Source: Clostridiales bacterium UBA3277
GTDB lineage: Bacteria; Bacillota; Clostridia; Oscillospirales; Oscillospiraceae
NCBI GenBank assembly: GCA_002362145.1
Contig: DETX01000124.1
Location: 1-16,024 of the forward strand
DNA length: 16,024 bases
Reading direction: 5' to 3'
Below, piece by piece: positions 6,826 to 13,459 of this stretch. The notes under the pieces are model-generated. The model had not been told where the DNA came from, ran no database searches, and saw only the letters and a list, made by a program, of their open reading frames with translations. How positions within the stretch are numbered: the stretch's first letter is position 1; the number at the start of each line of letters is the position of its first letter. A program made the translations under genes and the position numbers.

Positions 6826-7911
6826 ATGTTCAAACCCATCCTGGGTATTTCCATGGGCGATCCATTTGGCAACGGCCCTGAGATCACCGTCCGCGCCCTT
6901 TCCGACGCCGCCGTATACGACCGCTGCAAGCCCCTGGTTGTGGGCGACGAAACCTCCATGCGCTACGCCCTGAAGGTGGCCGAGAAGGTCAACGGCATCC
7001 ATCTGAACCTGAACGTGGTCAAGACCCCCGCCGAGGGCAAGTACACCTACGGCACCATCGACCTGATGGATCTGGGCCTGGTGCCCGTCGAGGCCATTCC
7101 CGACACCTCCGATCTGGCGGAGCCCAAGCCCTTCAAGGTGGGCGCCTGCGTCATCGGCGGCGAGGCCTCCTTCCAGTACGTCAAGAAGGTCATCGAGCTG
7201 GCCATGGCCGGGGAAATCGACGCCACCGTCACCAACGCCCTGTCCAAGGAAGCCATTAACATGGCCGGCCACCACTACTCTGGCCACACCGAGATCTACG
7301 CCCACTACACGAACACCGACAAGTACACCATGATGCTGGCCCATGAGGAACTGCGGGTTGTCCACGTCTCCACCCACGTCTCCCTGCGGGAGGCCTGCGA
7401 CCGGGTGAAGAAGGATCGGGTTCTGGACTGCATCCGCATCGCCAACGCCGGCTGCAAGGCCCTGGGTATCAAGGAGCCCAAGATCGGCGTTGCCGGATTG
7501 AACCCCCACTGCGGCGAGAACGGCATGTTCGGCCGGGAGGAAATCGAGGAGATTCAGCCCGCCATCGACGCCGCTTTGGCCGAGGGCATCAACGTGCCTG
7601 AAAAAAAGCCCACACCCCCTGACACCGTGTTCTCCAAGGCTCTGGGCGGCTGGTATGATATCGTGGTTGTCATGTACCACGATCAGGGCCACATCCCCCT
7701 GAAGGTCAAGGGCTTCGTCTACAACAAGGCCGAGGGCCACTGGGACGCCGTTGCCGGTGTCAACGTCACCCTGGGTCTGCCCATCATCCGGGCCTCCGTG
7801 GACCACGGCACCGGCTTCGGCCACGCCGGTTCCGGCCACGCCAACGAGCTGAGCCTGGTCAACGCCATGGATTACGCCATCCGCATGGCCATTGCCAAGA
7901 AGGAAGGCTAA
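6826..7911 (+). CDS. pdxA2: PdxA2-type 4-phospho-tetronate (D-threonate/D-erythronate) 3-dehydrogenase
   Basis: 361-aa NAD-dependent, metal-requiring cytoplasmic dehydrogenase of the PdxA family. The opening motif is GDPFGNGPEI. Three metal-ligand histidines are at H154 (SGHTEIYAH), H228 (NPHCGENG) and H285 (YHDQGHIPLK), and the C-terminal HGTGFGHAGSGHAN is present. PdxA proper oxidises 4-phosphohydroxythreonine in vitamin B6 synthesis. The PdxA2 branch found beside DUF1537 kinases oxidises 4-phospho-D-threonate (or erythronate), and spontaneous decarboxylation gives DHAP. Co-occurrence with the kinase and absence of other B6 genes make PdxA2 the better call. AAGGAG precedes the ATG, 31 bp after the aldolase. 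Confidence 0.87.
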   Translation: MFKPILGISMGDPFGNGPEITVRALSDAAVYDRCKPLVVGDETSMRYALKVAEKVNGIHLNLNVVKTPAEGKYTYGTIDLMDLGLVPVEAIPDTSDLAEPKPFKVGACVIGGEASFQYVKKVIELAMAGEIDATVTNALSKEAINMAGHHYSGHTEIYAHYTNTDKYTMMLAHEELRVVHVSTHVSLREACDRVKKDRVLDCIRIANAGCKALGIKEPKIGVAGLNPHCGENGMFGREEIEEIQPAIDAALAEGINVPEKKPTPPDTVFSKALGGWYDIVVVMYHDQGHIPLKVKGFVYNKAEGHWDAVAGVNVTLGLPIIRASVDHGTGFGHAGSGHANELSLVNAMDYAIRMAIAKKEG

Positions 7912-7924
7912 ACGTCAAAACAAA

Positions 7925-7946
7925 CCGGACTCCTCCGGGAGCCCGG
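7925..7946 (+). other. Intercistronic stem-loop
   Basis: CCGGACTC (7925-7932) pairs with GAGCCCGG (7939-7946), seven of eight pairs with one A/C mismatch and a 6-nt loop. No T tract follows; the next gene's AGGAGG begins shortly after. Confidence 0.4.
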
Positions 7947-7966
7947 ACAATACAGGAGGATTTCCC

Positions 7967-8320
7967 ATGAATCACAAGTTCGCATTGGAGCACGTGGGCA
8001 TCAATTGCGCGAGTCCTGAGGAAGCGGCCGACCTTGCCCAGCTGCTGAGCACCCTGTTCAACCTGAATCCCCGCCACGGCAACAAATCCGAGTTCGGCGG
8101 CGACTACTTTGAGTGCATGAAGTCTCCCTTCCTGGGCGCCAAGGGTCACATTGCCATGCGCACCGACGATCTGGACGGCGCGGTGGAGGAGCTGAAGCAG
8201 AAGGGCTACTCCTTCCGCATGGAGACCGCCGCCTACACGGAGGACGGCAAGCTGAAAAACATCTACTTAGACGGTGAATTCGGCGGATTTGCCATTCACA
8301 TCCTGAATAAGCCCGTATAA
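7967..8320 (+). CDS. Small VOC-superfamily (glyoxalase fold) metalloprotein
   Basis: 117 aa, a single-module vicinal oxygen chelate protein with two beta-alpha-beta-beta-beta repeats. It opens FALEHVGIN and ends GGFAIHILN. Likely metal ligands are H9, E49 (DYFECM), H61 (GHIAM) and H111, the last replacing the Glu usual in glyoxalase I. Small VOC proteins of this look occur with 2-keto-3-deoxy acid aldolases in Firmicutes, but their function is not known to me. In this pathway it could be an epimerase, isomerase or lactone-handling enzyme (speculative). The start is ATG 7967, with AGGAGG about 6 nt upstream. Confidence 0.8.
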   Translation: MNHKFALEHVGINCASPEEAADLAQLLSTLFNLNPRHGNKSEFGGDYFECMKSPFLGAKGHIAMRTDDLDGAVEELKQKGYSFRMETAAYTEDGKLKNIYLDGEFGGFAIHILNKPV

Positions 8321-8395
8321 CCCCATATTCCGGCAGGGGACACCTGCTGCAATAAAAATCACGGAAACTTCATAAACAGAGAGGAGAACAACCCA

Positions 8396-9670
8396 ATGAC
8401 AATGCCCATGATTATTGCGCTGCTCGTCACCGCCTTCATGATCTATCTGATCATGACCGATAAGGTGCCCTTCGGCGCGGCCCCCCTGATTGCCTGTACC
8501 CTGATGGTTCTGTTCGGTGTTACCGACATCGCCACCGCCTTCCGCGGCTTCTCCAACTCCAGCATCATCATGCTGGCTTCCTTCATGGTCATCATCGCGG
8601 CCCTGCAGAAAACCAGCTTCATCCAGGCCTTCAAGCGCACCATCGTCAACATGGCTGCCAAGGGCGGCTACAAGGCCTACGTTCTGATCATCCTGGTGGC
8701 CATGCTGGGCACCAGCCTGTTCGGCACCGGCTCCACCGCCTACTATGTCATGACCCTGGGCCTGCTGTCCACCATCCCCTCCACCAGCGAGCTGCCCCGT
8801 TCCAAGTTCCTGATGCCCGCCGGCTTTGCCTGCAACCATCCCCTGATCCCCATCAACACCGCCCTGCAGTACGGCTATGTGCTGGCGGTTCTGGAAGCCG
8901 GCGGCGCCGCCATGAGCGTGTCCCTGCCCAGGTTCGCCATTGCCAACCTGATTCTGTCCCTGGCCTTCCTGGCCTGGTGCCTGGTCGCCTACAAGTTCAT
9001 GCCCTCTAAGGACGTTCCCGAGACCACCGAGACTGCCAAGCAGGAGGAAGAATTCGTGAAGCTGCCCAAGTGGCAGGAGTACACCATCTACGGTCTCTTC
9101 GTTGCCTCCATCATCGGCATGATCCTCCAGAGCAAGGTCGGCGACATCGGCTACGCTGTGGTCGCCACCGCCGTGTGCGTGCTGCTGCTGACCAAGATCA
9201 TGACCTTCAAGGAAATCTGCAGCGGCCTGGGCGCTCCCATCATCCTGATGTCCGCCGGTGTCATCGGCGTGGCTGAGGCCCTGGGCGTCACCGGTCTGAC
9301 CGCCCTGGTGGGCAACACCGTCGCCGGTATGCTGGGCAGCAGCATCAACCCCTTCGTCCTGATCTTCGTGTTCTGCGTCCTGACCAGTGTGCTGGCCACC
9401 ATGACCGGCTCCACCATCGGCACCGTGCTGGTGTTCGCCCCCATGGCCGTGGCTACCTGCGTCAGCCTGGGCTTCAACCCCACCGCCGCCGCTGCCGCCA
9501 TCGTGGTCTCCGGCTGGTGCGGCCACTTCCTGCCCATCGACGGCCTGCCCGCCATGTGCATGGGCCTGGGCAACTACACCATGAAGGAGTTCTGGACCTT
9601 CACCATTCCCCAATACTTCATCCGCCTGCTGGCCCTGACCGCCGGCTGCCTGCTGATGTTCCCTGTGTAA
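8396..9670 (+). CDS. Ion-transporter superfamily permease (SLC13/CitM-like), putative sugar-acid importer
   Basis: 424-aa polytopic membrane protein with about 10-12 hydrophobic segments in two halves and a charged cytoplasmic loop near residues 202-225 (KDVPETTETAKQEEEF). Family features include the N-terminal VPFGAAPLIACTLMVLFGV and FSNSSIIMLASFMVI, a Gly/Ser/Thr-rich GTSLFGTGSTAYYV hairpin in the first half, and TGSTIGTVLVFAP in the second. The ion-transporter superfamily moves mostly di- and tricarboxylates or inorganic anions, coupled to Na+ or H+. As the only obvious uptake system in the operon it probably imports the acid-sugar substrate (inference). GGAG lies about 8 nt before the ATG. 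The 75-bp gap before it contains only a weak GCAGG/CCTGC hairpin. Confidence 0.8.
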   Translation: MTMPMIIALLVTAFMIYLIMTDKVPFGAAPLIACTLMVLFGVTDIATAFRGFSNSSIIMLASFMVIIAALQKTSFIQAFKRTIVNMAAKGGYKAYVLIILVAMLGTSLFGTGSTAYYVMTLGLLSTIPSTSELPRSKFLMPAGFACNHPLIPINTALQYGYVLAVLEAGGAAMSVSLPRFAIANLILSLAFLAWCLVAYKFMPSKDVPETTETAKQEEEFVKLPKWQEYTIYGLFVASIIGMILQSKVGDIGYAVVATAVCVLLLTKIMTFKEICSGLGAPIILMSAGVIGVAEALGVTGLTALVGNTVAGMLGSSINPFVLIFVFCVLTSVLATMTGSTIGTVLVFAPMAVATCVSLGFNPTAAAAAIVVSGWCGHFLPIDGLPAMCMGLGNYTMKEFWTFTIPQYFIRLLALTAGCLLMFPV

Positions 9671-9690
9671 TTCCCGGCTTTTGTCCCCGG

Positions 9691-9721
9691 CTGAAGCGCT
9701 TCCGCTTTGGAGGCGCTTCAG
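9691..9721 (+). other. Strong intercistronic hairpin between permease and exchanger genes
   Basis: A perfect 9-bp outer stem CTGAAGCGC/GCGCTTCAG continues inward through one T-G wobble and TCC/GGA, giving 13 bp in total with a 5-nt loop (9704-9708). It is followed by GCGCATCATAACG, not a T tract. It may act as an mRNA 3'-end stabiliser or processing site setting different levels for the last gene. Confidence 0.6.
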
Positions 9722-9748
9722 CGCATCATAACGAAGGAGAATTCTCGA

Positions 9749-10720
9749 ATGATCATTTCTGTCCTGCTGTTCGCGGTGGGCCTGGTGCTGCTGATCAAGG
9801 GCGGCGACTGGTTTGTTGACGGCGCCACGGGCCTTGCCCGCCGGTTCCACCTGCCTGACATCATTGTGGGCGCCACCGTGGTTTCCATCGGCACCACACT
9901 GCCCGAGGTGATGGTCTCCGCCACCGGCGCCATGCTGGGCCAGGGCGCCATGGCCTACGGCAACGCCATCGGCTCCATCATCTGCAACACCGCCCTGATT
10001 GCCGCCATTTCCGTTACCTGCAACCCCGGCCCCGTCAACGTGAAAACCATGAAAATGCCCGTCATTTTCTTTTTCAGCTCCGCCGCGCTGTACTGCGTGG
10101 CCGCCTATCTTCTGGGGGAGTTCCCCCGCTGGATGGGCCTTGTCATGATGGCGATTTTCGTCCTCTACCTGGTTTTAAATGTCCGTCAGGGCTTTAAGAA
10201 TCCCGACGCGGTGGAGGAGGAAGAGGACGGCGGCGACGCCAAGCCCCGCACCCTGCTGATGGAGCTTGTGCTGCTGGTGGTGGGTGCCGCCCTCATCGCC
10301 GTGGGCGCGGACCTGCTGGTGGAGCACGGCACCATCATTGCCCAGGGCCTGGGCGTTCCTGAGACGGTGATCGCCCTGACCTTTGTGGCTTTGGGCACCT
10401 CCCTGCCGGAGCTGGTCACCACCATCACCTCCCTGAAAAAGGGTCACGCTTCCCTGGGCATCGGCAACGTCATCGGCGCCAATGTGTTCAATCTGGTGCT
10501 GGTTTCCGGCGTGGCCGTCACCCTGGCTCCCTTTGAGGTCCCCGTGGGCAAGCTGCTGGTGGGCCACAATGCCTCTCTGGTACTGGACATTCCCGTGATG
10601 CTCAGCGTCATGCTGCTGCTGTGCGTCCCCGCCCTGACCCGGAAAAAGCTGGAGCGCTGGCAAGGCATCCTCCTGCTGTGTATCTACGCCGGCTTCTGCC
10701 TGTTCCAGTTCTTTGTGTAA
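9749..10720 (+). CDS. CaCA-family cation/Ca2+ exchanger (YrbG-like)
   Basis: 323-aa inner-membrane antiporter with two inverted halves. The alpha-repeats are plain: GATVVSIGTTLPEVMVSATG followed by GNAIGSIICN in the first half, and ALTFVALGTSLPELVTTITS followed by GNVIGANVFN in the second. The two Glu residues in TLPE and SLPE are the expected ion-binding acids. An acidic loop (EEEEDGG) separates the halves. The family exchanges Ca2+ for Na+, K+ or H+. It lies at the end of the operon, 78 bp after the permease, and may recycle Na+ or remove Ca2+ entering with a chelating substrate (inference). The start is ATG 9749, with AAGGAGA about 8 nt upstream. Confidence 0.88.
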   Translation: MIISVLLFAVGLVLLIKGGDWFVDGATGLARRFHLPDIIVGATVVSIGTTLPEVMVSATGAMLGQGAMAYGNAIGSIICNTALIAAISVTCNPGPVNVKTMKMPVIFFFSSAALYCVAAYLLGEFPRWMGLVMMAIFVLYLVLNVRQGFKNPDAVEEEEDGGDAKPRTLLMELVLLVVGAALIAVGADLLVEHGTIIAQGLGVPETVIALTFVALGTSLPELVTTITSLKKGHASLGIGNVIGANVFNLVLVSGVAVTLAPFEVPVGKLLVGHNASLVLDIPVMLSVMLLLCVPALTRKKLERWQGILLLCIYAGFCLFQFFV

Positions 10721-10737
10721 GTAGATCATCAATCGTC

Positions 10738-10779
10738 AACGCCCCCTGATGCAGGATAAAACCTGCGTCAGGGGGCGTT
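10738..10779. terminator. Intrinsic terminator between convergent genes
   Basis: An 18-bp stem with one T-G wobble (10738-10755 with 10762-10779) and a 6-nt ATAAAA loop, ending in GCGTTTCATATAT on the plus strand. It closes the catabolic operon and is positioned to stop the convergent minus-strand hydrolase as well, though the U tract on that side is poor. Confidence 0.85.
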
Positions 10780-10824
10780 TCATATATGGGCGCGGGTCTG
10801 GCGTACTTTCGCCCGGAAAGTCCG

Positions 10825-11562
10825 TCACACCTCCACCAGAAGGGCCCCGGCAGCCCCGGCGGCGGCCTCTGCCAGGATTTTCCCCTCCCGGAACCAGGCC
10901 GCGCCGCCCGCGGCCAGATCTGACACCCCCGGGTCGGCGCAGAAGGGATTTACCAGCAGCACATTTTTCCCGCACAGCGCCGCCTGTCCGGCGTATTCGT
11001 ATTTTATTCTGCCGTTCCAATCCCCGGCTGGATAGTCGCACCACACCGGCCAGAGAACCACCTCCGGCCCAAGGGCCGCCATTTCCTCCCACCGTCCCTC
11101 CGTCCACAGATCGCCGCACAGGCCGATGGCGAAGCTCACGCCCTGATAGGAAAAGCGCGCAAATTCTTTGCCCTCCCGGTAGTGGTCATCGGTGCGCCAG
11201 TATTCCTTCCAGCCCCGGCTGACCCGGCGGAAGCGGTGGACGATGGCTCCATCCGCGCCGATGAAAATCTGGCTGCTGTAGAGCCCATCCTCCGCCCCCT
11301 CGATCAGGCCGAAGCAGACGGCGACGGCGTGCTCTTTCGCCGCGGCCTGGAGACGCCGGACGGGCTCGCCGGTCAGGTCAACCGCCATCTGCCGGTCCAC
11401 TTCATAGTCCCAGCACAGGCAGCCGAAGCCCTGCAAAGCCGTCTCTCCAAAGACGATCAGATCGGCCTTCCCGGCCCACCGGGCCATGATCTCCACCATG
11501 GCCTGTAAATTAAATGCCACATCCCGGTTTTTCACCGGGGCAGATGCCAACGCGATTTTCAT
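10825..11562 (-). CDS. Carbon-nitrogen hydrolase (nitrilase superfamily)
   Basis: 245-aa cytoplasmic amidase/nitrilase-fold protein. The Glu-Lys-Cys triad is visible as E40 (IVFGETALQGFG), K119 (SRGWKEYW) and C149 (FAIGLCGDLW). The usual YRKxH stretch reads HRFRRVSRGWKE, so the Lys position is shifted or replaced, and the true catalytic Lys should be confirmed. Members hydrolyse amides, ureides or nitriles; the substrate cannot be told here and no neighbour hints at one. The start is ATG 11562, with AGGAG 9 nt upstream and a good promoter beyond it. The reading frame stays open upstream to 11895, but that extension crosses the promoters and the neighbour's terminator and has no family match. 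The gene is single and convergent with the catabolic operon. Confidence 0.82.
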   Translation of the reverse strand: MKIALASAPVKNRDVAFNLQAMVEIMARWAGKADLIVFGETALQGFGCLCWDYEVDRQMAVDLTGEPVRRLQAAAKEHAVAVCFGLIEGAEDGLYSSQIFIGADGAIVHRFRRVSRGWKEYWRTDDHYREGKEFARFSYQGVSFAIGLCGDLWTEGRWEEMAALGPEVVLWPVWCDYPAGDWNGRIKYEYAGQAALCGKNVLLVNPFCADPGVSDLAAGGAAWFREGKILAEAAAGAAGALLVEV

Positions 11563-11623
11563 GGCGCAATGCTCCTTAAAAACGTTTTTCCAGCCCGGAA
11601 GGACACGGATACGGTTTGGAACC

Positions 11624-11652
11624 AATATACCATCCCAGCGGGATAAAAGCAA
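11624..11652 (-). promoter_or_regulatory. Putative sigma-A promoter of the carbon-nitrogen hydrolase
   Basis: On the minus strand, -35 TTGCTT (plus 11647-11652) and -10 TATATT (11624-11629) have a 17-nt spacer. It lies about 60 bp upstream of the ATG and back-to-back with the plus-strand promoter at 11674. Confidence 0.6.
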
Positions 11653-11673
11653 CGAATTTCCTAGGAAAAGCTG

Positions 11674-11702
11674 TTGACTTTCGGAACATATGGGAGTATA
11701 AT
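11674..11702 (+). promoter_or_regulatory. Strong sigma-A promoter of the leader/GNAT-methyltransferase unit
   Basis: TTGACT (11674-11679) and TATAAT (11697-11702) have exactly 17 nt between them, the best promoter match in the window. The predicted start near 11709 leaves a leader of about 220 nt before the fusion gene. Confidence 0.85.
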
Positions 11703-11720
11703 CTTCCAAAAACACAGGAG

Positions 11721-11815
11721 GTATGACAATGGGCATCGAATATCGATACAATGTGAAGAATCCCAAGTCCGGTAACGCAATGCCTTGGCAGCGCATCGGG
11801 CTTACATTGTCATAC
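11721..11815 (+). promoter_or_regulatory. Long-range leader RNA stem over the leader start codon
   Basis: GTATGACAATG (11721-11731) is perfectly complementary over 11 bp to CATTGTCATAC (11805-11815). Pairing would bury both candidate leader start codons next to the ribosome site. The same CATTGT (11805-11810) can also pair with ACAATG at 11749-11754, or at 11850-11855 on the edge of the terminator, so mutually exclusive folds are possible. Which fold matters in the cell is inference. Confidence 0.55.
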
Positions 11816-11833
11816 ACTTTTTCGAGGATCTGA
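11729..11833 (+). CDS. 34-codon leader ORF upstream of the GNAT-methyltransferase gene
   Basis: A short ORF starting MGIEYRYNV and ending SYTFSRI. A near-perfect AGGAGG (11716-11721) lies 7 nt before ATG 11729; an in-frame ATG at 11723 is too close to it. It sits between an ideal promoter and a strong terminator and ends 18 nt before the terminator stem, which suggests a translated leader peptide whose ribosome occupancy controls read-through. It is rich in basic and aromatic residues and has no signal peptide. I do not recognise the sequence. It could instead encode a small free-standing peptide. Confidence 0.65.
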   Translation: MGIEYRYNVKNPKSGNAMPWQRIGLTLSYTFSRI

Positions 11834-11851
11834 ACCGGATTTTCAAAAAAC

Positions 11852-11908
11852 AATGCAGTGCAGGCAAACCCGTGCGGTTTTCGCCTGCACTGCATTTTTT
11901 ATTTTTTA
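11852..11908 (+). terminator. Leader terminator (attenuator) before the GNAT-methyltransferase gene
   Basis: A perfect 14-bp outer stem (11852-11865 with 11883-11896) encloses AAACC/GGTTT (11866-11870 with 11876-11880) and is followed by a T-rich tract up to about 11908. It ends about 20 bp before the next start codon, on the same strand, with no second promoter between. Expression of the downstream gene therefore seems to need read-through. Confidence 0.85.
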
Positions 11909-11929
11909 TGAAAGAAGAGGAGAAGGAAC

Positions 11930-13270
11930 ATGAACACACCCATTGACATCAGCGGCGTCACCCTGAAAACGGACCGGCTGACCCTGCGCCCCTGGCGGGA
12001 AACGGACCTGGAGGACTTCTATGCCTACGCCAGCGTGGACGGCGTAGGGCAGATGGCTGGATGGAGCCCCCACAAGGACCGGGAGGAATCCCGGCGGATT
12101 CTGGGCCACTTTATCGCGGGCAGGCACATCTTTGCCCTGGAATATCGGGGCCGGGTCATCGGCTCTTTGGGAATCGAGGAATATGACGAAGAACACTACC
12201 CGGAGCTTCATAACCTCTCCGGTCGGGAGATCGGATACGTGCTGTCCAAAGAGTACTGGGGCCGGGGACTGATGCCGGAGGCGGTGAAGGCCGTCATTTC
12301 CTACCTGTTTGACACCGTGAAGCTGGATTTCATTCTGGCAGGCCATTTTGACTGGAACCGGCAGTCCGCCCGGGTCATCGAAAAGTGCGGCTTTCAGTAT
12401 ATCAAGACCTGTCCCTACGAAACCCGGTACGGGACGATTGAGAACTCCGAGGAGAGCATTCTCTACCGCCCCCACTTTATGGCGGGCTATGCCTATGGCA
12501 GCGATACCGAGCTGGTCCAGGAAATTTACCGCCGGTATGACGAAAGCATCCGCCTCAGCCGCTCCAAGGCCGCCCGGGTGGAATTTCTGACCACCGTCCG
12601 ATACATTGAGCGGTACTTAAAGCCCGGCGGGAAAATCCTGGATGTGGGGGCCGGGGCCGGAGAATACAGCCTCTACTTCTCCCGGAAGGGATACCCGGTA
12701 TCCGCCCTGGAGCTGGCGGACAGCAACCTCGCGGCCTTCCGGCAGAAGCTGACGCCGGAGGACACCGTCCAGCTGGCGCAGGGCAACGCCCTGGATTTAA
12801 GCCGCTACGGGGACGCTTCCTTTGACATCGTCCTGCTCTGCGGCCCCCTGTATCACCTGCACAGTGAAGAGGACCAGCTGCGCTGCATTGCGGAAGCCAC
12901 GCGGGTGTGCAAGGCCGACGGCAAGCTGTTTCTGGGCTTCATCTCCAACGACATGGTGATTCTCACCATGTTCAATGCCCATCCGGACTATTTTGTAAAC
13001 GGCGATTATGACAAGGAGACCTTCCGGTGTGATGACTTTCCCTTTGTGTTCCACACCGTGGACGTCTGCCGGGAGCTGCTTCGTACCGGGAACTTGAAGG
13101 TTCTCCATGAGGTGGCCGCCGACGGCATGAGCGAGCTGCTGAAAGACAAGATCGACGCCATGGATGACGCCAGCTATGCCCAATATCTGCGCTATCATTT
13201 CTATGCCTGTGAAAAGCCCGAGCACCTGGGCGCGTCGAACCACCTGCTGTTTGTGGCGGAAAAAGGGTGA
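11930..13270 (+). CDS. GNAT acetyltransferase-SAM methyltransferase fusion protein
   Basis: 446-aa cytoplasmic two-domain enzyme. Residues about 10-180 form a RimJ/RimL-like GNAT domain (LKTDRLTLRPWRETDLEDFYAY; IGYVLSKEYWGRGLMPEA for acetyl-CoA; NRQSARVIEKCGF). Residues about 220-446 form a class I SAM-dependent methyltransferase with the glycine-rich motif DVGAGAGEYS (from D238), and CGPLYHL in the motif IV position. Neither domain's substrate can be read from the sequence. RimJ-type GNATs modify proteins, small amines or antibiotics. The attenuator-type leader upstream suggests induction by a translation stress such as a ribosome-targeting drug (inference). The start is ATG 11930, with AGGAGAAGG just upstream. 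No clear terminator follows the gene. Confidence 0.85.
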   Translation: MNTPIDISGVTLKTDRLTLRPWRETDLEDFYAYASVDGVGQMAGWSPHKDREESRRILGHFIAGRHIFALEYRGRVIGSLGIEEYDEEHYPELHNLSGREIGYVLSKEYWGRGLMPEAVKAVISYLFDTVKLDFILAGHFDWNRQSARVIEKCGFQYIKTCPYETRYGTIENSEESILYRPHFMAGYAYGSDTELVQEIYRRYDESIRLSRSKAARVEFLTTVRYIERYLKPGGKILDVGAGAGEYSLYFSRKGYPVSALELADSNLAAFRQKLTPEDTVQLAQGNALDLSRYGDASFDIVLLCGPLYHLHSEEDQLRCIAEATRVCKADGKLFLGFISNDMVILTMFNAHPDYFVNGDYDKETFRCDDFPFVFHTVDVCRELLRTGNLKVLHEVAADGMSELLKDKIDAMDDASYAQYLRYHFYACEKPEHLGASNHLLFVAEKG

Positions 13271-13343
13271 GACGGGTGCCATGGGCCGGACCCTGCCAGC
13301 GGGGCAAAAATCGGGGACATTTCCGGGGATTTTTCGCGGAAGG

Positions 13344-13368
13344 CCGGATATTCCCTTGCAATATCCGG
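13344..13368. promoter_or_regulatory. Palindromic candidate operator overlapping the -35 box
   Basis: CCGGATAT (13344-13351) and ATATCCGG (13361-13368) form a perfect 8-bp inverted repeat with 9 nt between. The centre and right arm cover the -35 TTGCAA (13356-13361) of the acyl-transfer cluster promoter, the position expected of a repressor site. No regulator for it is encoded in view. Confidence 0.5.
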
Positions 13369-13384
13369 TGGAACCATGTATAAT
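13356..13384 (+). promoter_or_regulatory. Sigma-A promoter of the acyl-transfer cluster
   Basis: -35 TTGCAA (13356-13361) and -10 TATAAT (13379-13384) with a 17-nt spacer, about 75 bp before the first gene. The remaining intergenic sequence (13271-13343) shows no gene. Confidence 0.75.
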
Positions 13385-13459
13385 AATGAAGATTCTAATG
13401 CTGTAGTGTGGGAGGCCTGAGCCTTGCCCGCTGCCTGGAATTTTTTGAGGAGAGAAGCT

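Noticed and set aside
6826..7911. Annotation as vitamin B6 pdxA
   Set aside because: Linkage to a DUF1537 kinase and absence of other B6 genes favour the PdxA2 catabolic branch.
8267..9850. 527-aa open frame on the minus strand
   Set aside because: It lies antisense to the permease gene, with low-complexity Gly/His/Asp/Gln composition typical of the opposite strand of GC-rich code. No domain and no ribosome site.
11563..11895. N-terminal extension of the carbon-nitrogen hydrolase (111 residues)
   Set aside because: It would cross the hydrolase promoter, the opposite-strand promoter and the leader terminator. The family start MKIALASAP has its own AGGAG.
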